DNA of 64,000 nt from contig CADFMD010000003.1 in the NCBI GenBank assembly GCA_902835305.1, positions 1 to 64,000 of the forward strand. The letters are read 5' to 3'. Within the stretch, counting starts at the first letter, position 1, and every line of letters begins with the position of its first letter. The position numbers and the translations under genes are program-made. Origin of the DNA: Coriobacteriaceae bacterium (lineage in GTDB: Bacteria > Actinomycetota > Coriobacteriia > Coriobacteriales > Coriobacteriaceae). Below are positions 8,026 to 16,101 of this stretch, piece after piece. A model generated the notes under the pieces. The model saw only the letters and a list, made by a program, of their open reading frames with translations. It searched no databases and was not told the origin of the DNA.

Positions 8026-11000
8026 CTAGGCCCGCGGTACGATCGGGCGGTTAACTTTGGCTAGCATATCAGAAGCGCACGAATCGAGCGCCCAGCTCCG
8101 GAAAGCCGAGAACTCCATGCGCGAGCGCAAGCCCTCCAAATAGCGAATTGACCTGCTCAATTGCACGCGGCCGGGGTTTTCGGCCATCGCGATGCGACGG
8201 GTGTCATCAAACCCCGAAACGCGACAGAAACCAAGCTCTTCGAAGATTCCCAGGCCGCTTTCCACCGAGCGCTCGTCGACCGGCGTGCGAGCATCGATGG
8301 CGAGGCACATCTGCGCGATGTCGATATCGCTCGCACTAAACGAGTCGTCCCCGGTCTTGCCGCGGTTGGAGCGCCACATAGTCTGCAGCGCTCGATAGAG
8401 CGTGACGAGCTCATCGCGCTCGGGCGCGTAGCAGTCGAGCAGGCGCTCGTTAATGCGAGCGTCACGCGACGAATAGAGCAGGTGAATCACGGCAGGCTGT
8501 CCATCGCGACCGGCGCGTCCGCTCATCTGGTTAAACTCAATGGCGCCAAACGGCATGTGGTAGAGCACGACATGGCGAATATCGGGAAGGTTCACGCCCT
8601 CACCAAAGGCAGAGGTCGAAACGATGCAGCTGAGGCTTCCGTCACGAAACGCTTCCTCAACACGGCGACGATCGGAGCGCGCAAGCCCCGCGTTATAGAA
8701 CGCGATGCGGGTCGCGCAATCGGGTACCCGCTTGCGCAACGTCTTAGCAAGCGCCACGGACTGGTCGCGCGAGTTGACGTAGATGACGGTCTTCTCCCCC
8801 GTCGCCACGATTGACACCAGGCGGTTCTCGCGACTCGCAAGATCTCGGTCATCCTCGAGCTGCAAGTTCTCGCGCACCGTCTCATCGACCACCGTACGGG
8901 TAATCGGTAGCACGCGGGCGAGCTCGGCCACAACCGGAGCCGTTGCGGTAGCAGTCGTGGCCAGAACGACCGGGTCGCCCAGGGCCTTGAGGATATCGGG
9001 CATGTCGAGATAGGCGCTGCGGTCGCCGCCCTTGGCAAGACCGGCATGATGCGCCTCATCGATAACGACAAAACCGATGCGGCCCGAACGCGCAAAGCGG
9101 TCGCGGTGAATGGACAGGAACTCGGGCGTCGTGAGCACGATGCCGGTGCGGCCCGAAGCCAAGCCGGCAAACACGTCATCGCGCGCCGCCTCCACGGTCT
9201 CGCCGGTCAGCACGCCTACGCCAATGCCGAGCGCGGCCATCGTCGACGAGAGGTGATAGGCCTGGTCGGCAACGAGCGCGCGCAGCGGATAGACAAAGAT
9301 GCTCGCACGCCCGCGAAGGACCGCCTCGCGCGCGGCATGCACATGGAAGATAAGAGACTTGCCGCGCCCCGTTCCCATAACGGCCAGAACACTTTGGTGA
9401 TCGGCTAGGGCATCGAGCGCCTCGACCTGCGCGCGGTGCGGCTGGTTCGAGCCGATAAAGCTATGGATAAGCGAGCGCGTCAGCTCGGTATAGGAAAGCT
9501 GGGCAAGCGTTTGGCGCTTGCGGGACTCCAGACGAAGACCGGCGTCCGCAGGCTCCACGCCGCGGCGAAGCTCACATGCCGGGTCGTCAACGCTGGGCGC
9601 CGTGGTATCGCGGACCAAGACATCCTTAATCATGAGCTTGGGCTTTACGCGACCTTGCCAATGCTCGGCCACCGCCTCGAACACCAAGTCGACGGCGCTG
9701 TCGCAATTGATGAGCCTATCGATCTGCGGCACGCGGAACATGATGGCCGGCACGCTCGCGGCGCCATCCGTCGCCACGAAGCGCATGTGCTCGCCGGTTT
9801 TGCCTACCACGGCGCGATCGCACATTGTCACGCCCTCGGAGGCCAGAAGCGGCACCTTGTTGCCCTGGCCAAACGGCTCAAGACGGGAGATCTGCTCGAT
9901 GGTCTCAATATTCAACTCGGAAAGGTCAACGGTGGCGGCAACCTCGTCAGTGTCCTCAAAGTCCTCGGCGGGAAGCTCGGACAGCACGGCGGAAAGACGT
10001 CGACGAAACTCATCGAGCTTGGACGCCTCGATGGTCACGCCCACCGCGCCGGCATGTCCGCCGCGACGAATCAACAGGTCGGAACAACGCTCGACGGCGT
10101 CAAACAGGTTAACTTTGCCCACCGAGCGACCCGAGCCGCGTGCAATGCCGTCCTCGATCGAGAACAGCAGCGCCGGCACGTGGTAGCGATTGGTCAGGCG
10201 GCTCGCCACGATGCCCTTGACGCCCTCGTGCCAGCCCTCACCACCCACGACGATCGCGCGCCCGCCGTCATACGTCTCCTCGACTTTCGCCATGGCATCG
10301 CGTGTGAGCTCCGCCTCGATCTCGCGGCGCTGACGGTTGATCTCCTCGAGCTCGGCCGCCAGCGCGCTTGCCTCGATAGGATCGCGGGCAAGCAGCAGGT
10401 CGAGCGCCAGCTTGGGATCAGCCATGCGGCCGGCAGCATTCAAGCGGGGAATGAGCGAAAATGACAGGCCATCGGCCGTAATGCTAGAGAGGTCAGCCTT
10501 GGCGAGCGCGGCCAGCGCGATATAACCGGGGCGGGCGGTCACGCGCATCTGCTGGATGCCCTCGGCGACCAACGCGCGATTCTCGGGCGTGAGCGGCATC
10601 ATGTCGGACACGGTGCCCAGCGCCGCGACCTCTATCAGCGAACGCCAATACGACGGCTTGCCCAAACGCTCGCCCAGAACCTGCACCAGCTTGAGTGCCA
10701 CGCCGGCACCGGCAAGCTCGCGCGAGGGACCCTCGTCCTCGAGCTTGGGGTCGGTCAAGGGCACGCCCTGCGGCACCTGGTCGGACGGCTCGTGATGGTC
10801 CGTGACCACCAGGTCGATTCCCAGGCTCTCCAGATAGGAGACCTCCTCCTTCGCCGCGATACCGTTATCAACGGTCACGATCAGATTGGGTTGTGCGAGC
10901 TCGTTGACGCGGTCGAGCGCCGCGCGCGAAAGACCGTAGCCCTCGTCAAAGCGATGCGGGATGAATGGTGTGACATTGGCGCCAAACGTGCGCAGCGCCT

Positions 11001-11313
11001 CGGTCAACAGACAGGTCGACGTAATACCGTCAACGTCAAAATCGCCAAAGACCGCGATGTGCTCATGGTTGCGAATAGCACGCTCGACGCGGTCGGCAAC
11101 GACCGACATGCCCGGGATAATGAGTGGGTCGGCCCAGTCGCGATCGAGCGAAGGCGTCAAAAACAGCTGGCCTTCTTCGATGGATGTAATGCCGTGCGCG
11201 ACCATAATGCGCGCCACCAGCCCGGGTATGCCCAGGCCAGCCGAAAGCTCCTTTTCGAGCTCGGGGTTTTGCTGAGCGACCGCCCAGCGATGCGTCGTCT
11301 TAAGCGATGACAT
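8026..11313 (-). CDS. recJ: RecJ exonuclease fused to a RecQ-like helicase
   Basis: A 1095-residue fusion. Residues 1 to about 570 are RecJ, the 5'-3' single-strand DNA exonuclease of recombination repair: FGDFDVDG (89-96), VTVDNGI, VTDHHE (172-176) and the DHHA1 motif GGHAGAVG are all present, followed by an OB-like region. From about residue 610 comes an SF2 helicase with GTGRGKS (648-653 area), DEAH (about 753-756), TATATA in the motif III region and SGRAGRDG (motif VI), closest to RecQ. The RecQ zinc-binding cysteines are not seen. The start MSSLKTTHRW is chosen by similarity; an upstream GTG at 11358 would add 15 residues. A TATAAT box lies about 110 bases upstream, and rel follows. Confidence 0.9.
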   Translation of the reverse strand: MSSLKTTHRWAVAQQNPELEKELSAGLGIPGLVARIMVAHGITSIEEGQLFLTPSLDRDWADPLIIPGMSVVADRVERAIRNHEHIAVFGDFDVDGITSTCLLTEALRTFGANVTPFIPHRFDEGYGLSRAALDRVNELAQPNLIVTVDNGIAAKEEVSYLESLGIDLVVTDHHEPSDQVPQGVPLTDPKLEDEGPSRELAGAGVALKLVQVLGERLGKPSYWRSLIEVAALGTVSDMMPLTPENRALVAEGIQQMRVTARPGYIALAALAKADLSSITADGLSFSLIPRLNAAGRMADPKLALDLLLARDPIEASALAAELEEINRQRREIEAELTRDAMAKVEETYDGGRAIVVGGEGWHEGVKGIVASRLTNRYHVPALLFSIEDGIARGSGRSVGKVNLFDAVERCSDLLIRRGGHAGAVGVTIEASKLDEFRRRLSAVLSELPAEDFEDTDEVAATVDLSELNIETIEQISRLEPFGQGNKVPLLASEGVTMCDRAVVGKTGEHMRFVATDGAASVPAIMFRVPQIDRLINCDSAVDLVFEAVAEHWQGRVKPKLMIKDVLVRDTTAPSVDDPACELRRGVEPADAGLRLESRKRQTLAQLSYTELTRSLIHSFIGSNQPHRAQVEALDALADHQSVLAVMGTGRGKSLIFHVHAAREAVLRGRASIFVYPLRALVADQAYHLSSTMAALGIGVGVLTGETVEAARDDVFAGLASGRTGIVLTTPEFLSIHRDRFARSGRIGFVVIDEAHHAGLAKGGDRSAYLDMPDILKALGDPVVLATTATATAPVVAELARVLPITRTVVDETVRENLQLEDDRDLASRENRLVSIVATGEKTVIYVNSRDQSVALAKTLRKRVPDCATRIAFYNAGLARSDRRRVEEAFRDGSLSCIVSTSAFGEGVNLPDIRHVVLYHMPFGAIEFNQMSGRAGRDGQPAVIHLLYSSRDARINERLLDCYAPERDELVTLYRALQTMWRSNRGKTGDDSFSASDIDIAQMCLAIDARTPVDERSVESGLGIFEELGFCRVSGFDDTRRIAMAENPGRVQLSRSIRYLEGLRSRMEFSAFRSWALDSCASDMLAKVNRPIVPRA

Positions 11314-11421
11314 AGGCACCCACCCCCGATAGGGGCAGGTCGCCGCGATACCTCTCACGGTTCATAGCGATGAGTCCTCTGTGTATGCCCGCTTCGGCAG
11401 GCAGATCTGTTGAACGGATTT

Positions 11422-11427
11422 ATTATA
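11422..11427 (-). promoter_or_regulatory. -10 element for the recJ-rel transcript
   Basis: A perfect TATAAT on the minus strand about 110 bases upstream of the recJ fusion start. A good -35 hexamer is not visible at 16-18 bases. No other gene lies between. Confidence 0.45.
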
Positions 11428-11589
11428 CCGTGCAGTACGGACGCGAAACGCCGCAGCACGCCGCGGTTTCGGTAAACGATGCCGGTAATAGCCTCGAAAT
11501 ATTCGAGCGTTTCTGACGCACGGACGCATGCGAGCGTCTAGCATATCCATTCAAAACGGATTCACGAGCAAAGGGAGTCACAAGAGCGT

Positions 11590-12588
11590 ATGAAGCAGTG
11601 GGTTGGACTGGGCAAATTTCTCGCGGGGCACATGCAGGTCATCGTTCCGATTTGCGTGGCGCTCGGCGTGCTCTTTCCCCAGCAGATCGGCGTGCTCAAG
11701 CCCATCGTTCCCGCCCTGTTTGCCTTTATGACGTTTCAGGGTGCGCTCAGCAACACCTTCCACCAGGTAGCTGAGGTGTTCCGCCGTCCCCTGCATCTGA
11801 TTTTGGCGCTGCTCGTCTCGGCGGTGCTTATCCCTATCGCAGCCTATGCCATGGGATCGTTATTCTTTGGCTCCAATCCTAACCTTGTCTGCGGCATCGT
11901 GCTCGAGTACAGCGTACCCGTGGCAGTCACTGCCTTTATGTGGATTAGCATGTTTGGCGGCAACGGCCCACTCGCACTCACCATCATCCTGACGTCTTCG
12001 GTTATGTCGCCCGTGACGATTCCGCTCACGCTCAAGCTCCTGCTGGGTGCCACCGTCGCAATCGATGTGCCGAGCATGATGCAGAACATGGCCTTTATGA
12101 TTGCCATCCCTGCCATCCTCGGCATTGTAATCAACGAACTTACGCGCGGCTGGGGACACGAGAAACTCTCCCCCGCGCTTTCGCCCGCCTGCAAGTTCAT
12201 GATGATGGGTGTTATCGCGTCCAACTCCACCGCCATGAGCGAGTACGTGCTGCACATGAACACGGTGCGCCTGGAAGTCGCCCTCTTTATTTTGGTCTTC
12301 GCCATCAGCGGCTTTGTCGTCGGTTTTCTGGTCGCGCATGCGCTGCATCTGCCATATAGCGAGACGACCACCATGTGCTTTACCTGCGGCATGCGTAACA
12401 TCTCTTCGGGCGCCGTCATCGCCACACAGTATTTTCCCGGCGAGGTCGTGTTTCCCGTCATGTGCGGCACGCTGTTTCAACAGGTGCTGGCCTCGATTAT
12501 CGGGCACCTCTTTGAGCGCCTAACCGGCGAGGAACGCGCCAAACAGCGCAACCGGGTCAAGGCCGGGCGCGACGCGATGGCACGCTAG
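11590..12588 (+). CDS. Bile acid:sodium symporter family membrane protein
   Basis: A 332-residue integral membrane protein with about nine to ten hydrophobic segments spread over residues 14-310 and a short basic C-terminal tail. The fold and motifs (VLEYSVPVAVTAFMW; CGMRNISSGAVIA, resembling the family's conserved GMRN segment) fit the BASS/arsenical-resistance-3-like superfamily. Members carry sodium-coupled organic anions, not only bile acids, so the substrate is open. Monocistronic, AAAGGGAGT site upstream, and convergent with the next gene (31-base gap). Confidence 0.75.
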   Translation: MKQWVGLGKFLAGHMQVIVPICVALGVLFPQQIGVLKPIVPALFAFMTFQGALSNTFHQVAEVFRRPLHLILALLVSAVLIPIAAYAMGSLFFGSNPNLVCGIVLEYSVPVAVTAFMWISMFGGNGPLALTIILTSSVMSPVTIPLTLKLLLGATVAIDVPSMMQNMAFMIAIPAILGIVINELTRGWGHEKLSPALSPACKFMMMGVIASNSTAMSEYVLHMNTVRLEVALFILVFAISGFVVGFLVAHALHLPYSETTTMCFTCGMRNISSGAVIATQYFPGEVVFPVMCGTLFQQVLASIIGHLFERLTGEERAKQRNRVKAGRDAMAR

Positions 12589-12618
12589 ACTGTCCGCATT
12601 GCGCGGGCGTTAGCCTTG

Positions 12619-13416
12619 CTATACGAGCGTTTCCAGATGCGCGCGTAGGCGCTCAGCATCGATATCGAGCGTGGTCTCGGCATTAACCTGGGCCAGACGA
12701 TAGCCCACGAAGTAGGGCGATACCACCCAACGTGGCAACGCCTTGGCAATGGTCCGGCCGTCCATGTGGTAGAAGAACAAGTTGTACGACTCCGCGCGAC
12801 CGCCGTGGTGTTCGTGCAGGATATAGCGCAGGGCCACCTGAATCGCATCGGCAAACAGGTCCGCTTCGGCTTGGTCGTGGGCGTCGTCGCTGGCGGCGAT
12901 TCCCTGCGGGGCTGAAACATTGACCTCAAAGAACCCCATGATGGGCTCGGTTGAGATGTTGACCGAGATTCTCCCCTGCTGCCAGACATTGATGCCTTCG
13001 AAATTGGCGGAAGTCAGCGCCGCATAGCCGTCCTCCTGTTCCAAGCCCACAATCTGCATGTGCGGATGGACGAGACTGCCGCCCGAGAGCGGACCCTTGT
13101 TCTTGTACATGAGCACACTGCGGTACTGTTGGGAATCGATCAGCTGCTGCCAGCAGCCCAGGGCAAACCGCATCACATGATGCAGCTCATCCGGTTCATA
13201 GATCACCAGGTCGGCGTCGTGATTGGCCGACTCGATCAATACGGTCTGACGGGTGGCCCGCAAGGTCTTGAACTTATTCTCGAGCCATATGCAGTCGCCA
13301 TCGCGCTGGATGATGTTGGCGAGCCCCTCCGCGTCGCAAAAGGGGCACGCGGTGCCGGGACGACGGTTGTCGTCGGGCTTGCCGTTCGCCTGCTGAACGT
13401 CAAATACCAGCGCCAC
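12619..13416 (-). CDS. DUF4931 GalT/HIT-like protein
   Basis: The 265-residue product resembles galactose-1-phosphate uridylyltransferase-type HIT proteins: a zinc-like pair CPFC (Cys24, Cys27) near the N-terminus and the HIT-type motif HPHMQ (His117, His119) in the middle, with a second histidine cluster HEHHGG later. It is likely to bind or cleave a nucleotide sugar or nucleotidyl substrate; the true reaction is not known. It starts at a GTG seven bases after GGAGGT, and that site overlaps the cutC stop, so the two genes are translationally coupled. Confidence 0.7.
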   Translation of the reverse strand: MALVFDVQQANGKPDDNRRPGTACPFCDAEGLANIIQRDGDCIWLENKFKTLRATRQTVLIESANHDADLVIYEPDELHHVMRFALGCWQQLIDSQQYRSVLMYKNKGPLSGGSLVHPHMQIVGLEQEDGYAALTSANFEGINVWQQGRISVNISTEPIMGFFEVNVSAPQGIAASDDAHDQAEADLFADAIQVALRYILHEHHGGRAESYNLFFYHMDGRTIAKALPRWVVSPYFVGYRLAQVNAETTLDIDAERLRAHLETLV

Positions 13417-13419
13417 GGG

Positions 13420-14097
13420 TTATACCTCCAGCGGCACGATCTTGGTGCCATGGAGCTCGGAGACGCCGAGCGCCGCCGCGACCGCGTCGCGATTTGCCGT
13501 AGTGATGCCGCCGCCGGGAAGGATGGTCAAACGATCGCCCGCATACTCGATTAAACGATCCAGGTGATCGAAATTATCCTCGATCGACGTACCGGCAGCG
13601 CCGCCATGCGTGAGGATGCGCGTAACGCCACAGTCGGCAAGTGTATCAATCGCATCGAGCTGAGCCTCGGGCGAGAGCTGGTCAAATGCCATGTGGAAGG
13701 TGATGTCGATGGGCTCACGTTTGCACTCCTCGGTCGCGCAGCCCGTAGCCATAACGAGGGCGCCGAGGGTGAGTTCGTCGAGCGCCCAGCCGCCGGCACA
13801 GGGCTTGCAGCAGCCAAAGACCAGGCCATCGACGCCGGCGCTCACGGCAAGGCCCAGGTCCATCTCCATCATGCGCAGCTCGTCCTGGTTGTAATGAAAG
13901 TCGCCACCACGCGGACGAATCATGCACATCACTCGCGCGTCATGCTCGTGAGCATAGCTGACCGTAGTGCTGATAACGCCGGCCGAGGGCGTGGTACCAC
14001 CAACGGCAAGGTTGTCGCACAGCTCGATGCGCTTTGCACCGGCATCGATAGCTGCCGGCACCCGCTCAAAGTTCTCGGCACAAAACTCATACAGCAT
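13420..14097 (-). CDS. cutC: CutC family protein
   Basis: The 226-residue TIM-barrel protein shows CutC hallmarks: N-terminal EFCAENFERVPAAIDAGA and RIELCDNLAVGGTTPS, MIRPRGGDFHY, and TILPGGGI near the C-terminus. CutC was named for copper homeostasis, but a direct role in copper handling is doubtful in many bacteria. The ATG at 14097 has GGGGGT upstream; the longer frame runs into intergenic hairpins and was rejected. It overlaps the regulatory site of the DUF4931 gene. Confidence 0.88.
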   Translation of the reverse strand: MLYEFCAENFERVPAAIDAGAKRIELCDNLAVGGTTPSAGVISTTVSYAHEHDARVMCMIRPRGGDFHYNQDELRMMEMDLGLAVSAGVDGLVFGCCKPCAGGWALDELTLGALVMATGCATEECKREPIDITFHMAFDQLSPEAQLDAIDTLADCGVTRILTHGGAAGTSIEDNFDHLDRLIEYAGDRLTILPGGGITTANRDAVAAALGVSELHGTKIVPLEV

Positions 14098-14155
14098 AGA
14101 TAGACCCCCAAAGACAGCAGATGTTTTCCGACGGGCATTGTCACACATCCCCATG

Positions 14156-14224
14156 AAGTTGCGGTGGAATAGGGACTGTTTTGGCCTCTGGAGCCCGTAT
14201 TCAGTCCCTATTTCACCGCAACTT
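14156..14224. repeat. Hairpin element with GGGAC core, copy A
   Basis: Arms of 23 bases with one mismatch: AAGTTGCGGTGGAATAGGGA(CTG) at 14156-14178 and its complement at 14202-14224, around a 23-base loop. It lies in the 461-base gap between divergent cutC and padR, a gap that otherwise holds only a terminator, a second hairpin and the padR promoter. It shares a GGGAC core with copies at 14274, 15853, 47470 and 61585. Confidence 0.7.
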
Positions 14225-14261
14225 AAAGGGGTGCTGACCGAAATGGTCAGCACCCCTTTTT
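14225..14261. terminator. Bidirectional terminator with no obvious gene
   Basis: AAAGGGGTGCTGACC and GGTCAGCACCCCTTTTT form a strong, symmetric intrinsic terminator. It sits between two divergent genes (cutC leftward, padR rightward), so neither is terminated by it. Confidence 0.8.
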
Positions 14262-14273
14262 GCTGTATAGAAG

Positions 14274-14329
14274 TAGTCGTTGGGGACGTTCTTAAACGAC
14301 TATTCATTCAAGAACGTCCCCAACGACTA
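14274..14329. repeat. Hairpin element TAGTCGTT-GGGGACGTTCTT, copy B1
   Basis: A perfect 20-bp inverted repeat (14274-14293 with 14310-14329) around a 16-base loop. The loop begins AAACGACTA, which can also pair with the TAGTCGTT of the left arm, so two alternative hairpins are possible. A near-identical copy is at 15853-15908; together they bracket the padR-DUF1700 genes. Confidence 0.85.
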
Positions 14330-14493
14330 TCCCAGGATCAGGCACGCTTTGGTGCGGGAAGGTAGCTGCTCAGAAATGTGGTCGAATGAGAGTTGCATCA
14401 AAGGAGCACTGGTTGGTGTTTCGCGCGATGCGTCAACCGACACTCGTCGCTATACCGGGGACAGACAGACCGGGCTCCCTATACGACAACTGT

Positions 14494-14543
14494 TGACATC
14501 ATATACTATGTGTCATATAGTAGGTGTTACACAGTATACTACG
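14494..14543 (+). promoter_or_regulatory. padR promoter with overlapping operator dyad
   Basis: TTGACA (14494-14499) and TATATA (14517-14522) are 17 bases apart. Overlapping the -10 region is an imperfect dyad TATACTATGTGT ... ACACAGTATA, the kind of AT-rich, TGT/ACA-ended dyad that PadR proteins bind. Autorepression of the padR operon is the natural inference. Confidence 0.6.
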
Positions 14544-14558
14544 AAAGGAGGTGTGCGG

Positions 14559-14879
14559 ATGGAGGCACAGATGAAGCGCGGCTTCCTCGAGGCCTGCGTG
14601 CTCGCGGCCGTCTCGGGCGAGGAATCCTACGGCTATCAGATCGTGAAGGACGTGCCCGCGAGCATGGGGCTCACGGAGTCCACGCTCTATCCGTTGCTCA
14701 AGCGCCTGGAGAAGGCAGGGTGCATCACGGCGCGCTCCGCCGAGCACAACGGGCGGCTGCGAAGGTACTACCGCATCACGGACACCGGGCATGAGCGTAT
14801 CGCCGAGTTCCTCGCCGAATGGCCATCCGTGCAGGAAATCTACAGTTACGTGAAGGGAGCGCACCATGACGCGCGATGA
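14559..14879 (+). CDS. PadR family transcriptional regulator
   Basis: The 106-residue protein is a small PadR winged-helix repressor: MKRGFLEACVLAAVS, SYGYQIVKD and the recognition segment TLYPLLKRLEKAG are diagnostic, and the C-terminal helix is the short dimerisation helix. It starts at the ATG at 14559 after AAAGGAGG; the upstream extension crosses the promoter. It overlaps the DUF1700 gene by 14 bases. PadR/DUF1700 pairs usually regulate a membrane-envelope stress-type operon with a DUF4097 protein as third gene. Confidence 0.9.
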   Translation: MEAQMKRGFLEACVLAAVSGEESYGYQIVKDVPASMGLTESTLYPLLKRLEKAGCITARSAEHNGRLRRYYRITDTGHERIAEFLAEWPSVQEIYSYVKGAHHDAR

Positions 14880-15498
14880 GTTCTTGAACCGGCTGGGCGA
14901 GCTTCTGGCCTGTCTGCCGGCAGATCAGGTAAAGGAAACGCAGGAGTTCTACGCGGAGGCCATCGCCGACCGTATGGAGGACGGCATGACGGAGGCCGAG
15001 GCTGTGGCCGCCATGGGCACGCTCGGTGAGGTCGCCGAGGCAACGCTCGACGAACTGCCCGCCGTGCCGCGCGCAATTGCGAGGACAAAGCGCAAGAGCA
15101 CGGCGCTTCTATGGGCGCTCGCCATCGTGGGCTCTCCGGTATGGATTCCGCTGCTGTTCGCGTTCGTCGCCGTTGCCGCTACAGTCTACATCTGCATTTG
15201 GGTTCTTGCGCTCTGCGTGTGGATCGTGGCCGCGGCATTCGGGGGCGCGGGCGTGGTGGGGCTCCTGTTCACCGTGGACGGCATCATTATCGGGCATGTT
15301 CCGTACGTTTTAACCTCGATGGGAATGGGATTCGCTTCCATCGGTGTGGCGCTCCTCGCGGGAGCCGGTGCCTGGACGGCGTCCAAGCAGATCGCGCGCC
15401 TCTCTGCCCTTTGGGCGAAGAAAGCCGTTTCGCCCTTCTGGAAAGATCGAGGCAGTAAGAGCCGCAGGGGCGCTGAAGCGGCGCCGCTTACGGCATAG
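14866..15498 (+). CDS. DUF1700 family membrane protein
   Basis: The 210-residue protein has the DUF1700 N-terminal helical domain (MTRDEFLNRLGELLACLP; EAEAVAAMGTLGEVAE) followed by about four hydrophobic segments between residues 83 and 175 and a basic C-terminal tail. DUF1700 proteins accompany PadR regulators and are thought to act as membrane partners in the control circuit; no enzyme activity is known. It overlaps padR and is followed 14 bases later by a small membrane protein gene. Confidence 0.82.
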   Translation: MTRDEFLNRLGELLACLPADQVKETQEFYAEAIADRMEDGMTEAEAVAAMGTLGEVAEATLDELPAVPRAIARTKRKSTALLWALAIVGSPVWIPLLFAFVAVAATVYICIWVLALCVWIVAAAFGGAGVVGLLFTVDGIIIGHVPYVLTSMGMGFASIGVALLAGAGAWTASKQIARLSALWAKKAVSPFWKDRGSKSRRGAEAAPLTA

Positions 15499-15512
15499 GA
15501 AGGAGTGCAAAC

Positions 15513-15776
15513 ATGTCCAGCGTAAAAAAGATTTACCTTGCCGTAGCGGGTGGGCTTGTTGCCACGGGGCTCGTCCTGGCTGCTATCGGATTTGTGGCCT
15601 CCGGCTTTAACCTCGCTGTGTTCAACACACAGATCGACCTGCGCGATGACACCATCATTCTGGGTGGTGTTGAAATAGACGACCCGACAGGGCTTCCACT
15701 CATCGAGCAGCTTGCCGAGGTTGGCGAGATCCATATTGGATCTGCAACGGCTGGTTCGTCTTCTCCTCGCAAATGA
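15513..15776 (+). CDS. Small membrane protein, probably a truncated DUF4097-type protein
   Basis: The 87-residue product has one N-terminal membrane segment (about 7-32) followed by the start of a beta-rich exported region, and ends abruptly in a Ser-rich stretch GSATAGSSSPRK. In this operon position one expects a DUF4097 protein of about 300 residues, as found intact at 52958-53857. I infer loss of the 3' part by a deletion or rearrangement whose junction lies near 15740-15780. The AAGGAGTG site and ATG are intact, so it may still be translated. Confidence 0.55.
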   Translation: MSSVKKIYLAVAGGLVATGLVLAAIGFVASGFNLAVFNTQIDLRDDTIILGGVEIDDPTGLPLIEQLAEVGEIHIGSATAGSSSPRK

Positions 15777-15850
15777 TCGAGCTCGTAGCAGCCATCCCCC
15801 TTCGGGCGCACCACGACGGGCGTAAGCACGCCGCCCTCGAAGCCTTTTGA
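15777..15850 (-). pseudogene. Possible ParB-like gene remnant
   Basis: On the minus strand this short stretch reads GFEGGVLTPVVVRPKGDG then CYEL, resembling the N-terminal core of ParB-like nuclease domains (GVLTPxxVRP...GxYE). The following residues no longer match the expected GHRR motif. Only about 24 residues remain, so the call is weak. If real, foreign DNA replaced the end of the DUF4097-type gene. Confidence 0.2.
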
Positions 15851-15852
15851 CC

Positions 15853-15908
15853 TAGTCGCTGGGGACGTTCTTAAACGACTAGTCTTTCAAGAACGTCCCC
15901 AGCAACTA
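15853..15908. repeat. Hairpin element TAGTCGCT-GGGGACGTTCTT, copy B2
   Basis: Arms 15853-15872 and 15889-15908 pair with one mismatch around a loop beginning AAACGACTAG. It matches the copy at 14274-14329 with a few substitutions, in the same relative layout, and closes the other side of the padR block. Confidence 0.85.
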
Positions 15909-15958
15909 CCCCAAATGCCAGAACCAAAGCAGCGCCGCAAGCAGAGGACGGACAGCGA

Positions 15959-16058
15959 GCGGGCACCAGAGCGAACAAATTGGCATGAAAAGAGGACGGC
16001 ATAGACCTTCTGGTCATGCCGTCCTCTTTGAATGACTAGTTGTCGCTCTGGTGCCCGC
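15959..16058. repeat. 16-bp inverted repeat enclosing the liv terminator
   Basis: GCGGGCACCAGAGCGA (15959-15974) and its perfect complement (16043-16058) flank a 68-base interval that itself contains the terminator hairpin at 15989-16028. The long nested structure is more than a terminator needs and resembles the other hairpin elements, though without a GGGAC core. Confidence 0.75.
15989..16028 (-). terminator. Terminator of the liv operon
   Basis: AGAGGACGGCAT pairs with ATGCCGTCCTCT and on the minus strand is followed by TTTTC. It lies about 75 bases after the livF stop. A further GC-rich hairpin (CCGCCGTT/AACGGCGG, about 16074-16095) abuts the stop codon. Confidence 0.75.
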
Positions 16059-16101
16059 GCAGCGTCGGCCGGTCCGCCGTTCGGTAGAACGGCGGAACCT
16101 C

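Noticed and set aside
14274..15908. Composite transposon made of the padR block and hairpins B1 and B2
   Set aside because: No transposase and no target-site duplication could be identified; the hairpins are better described as repeats on each side.
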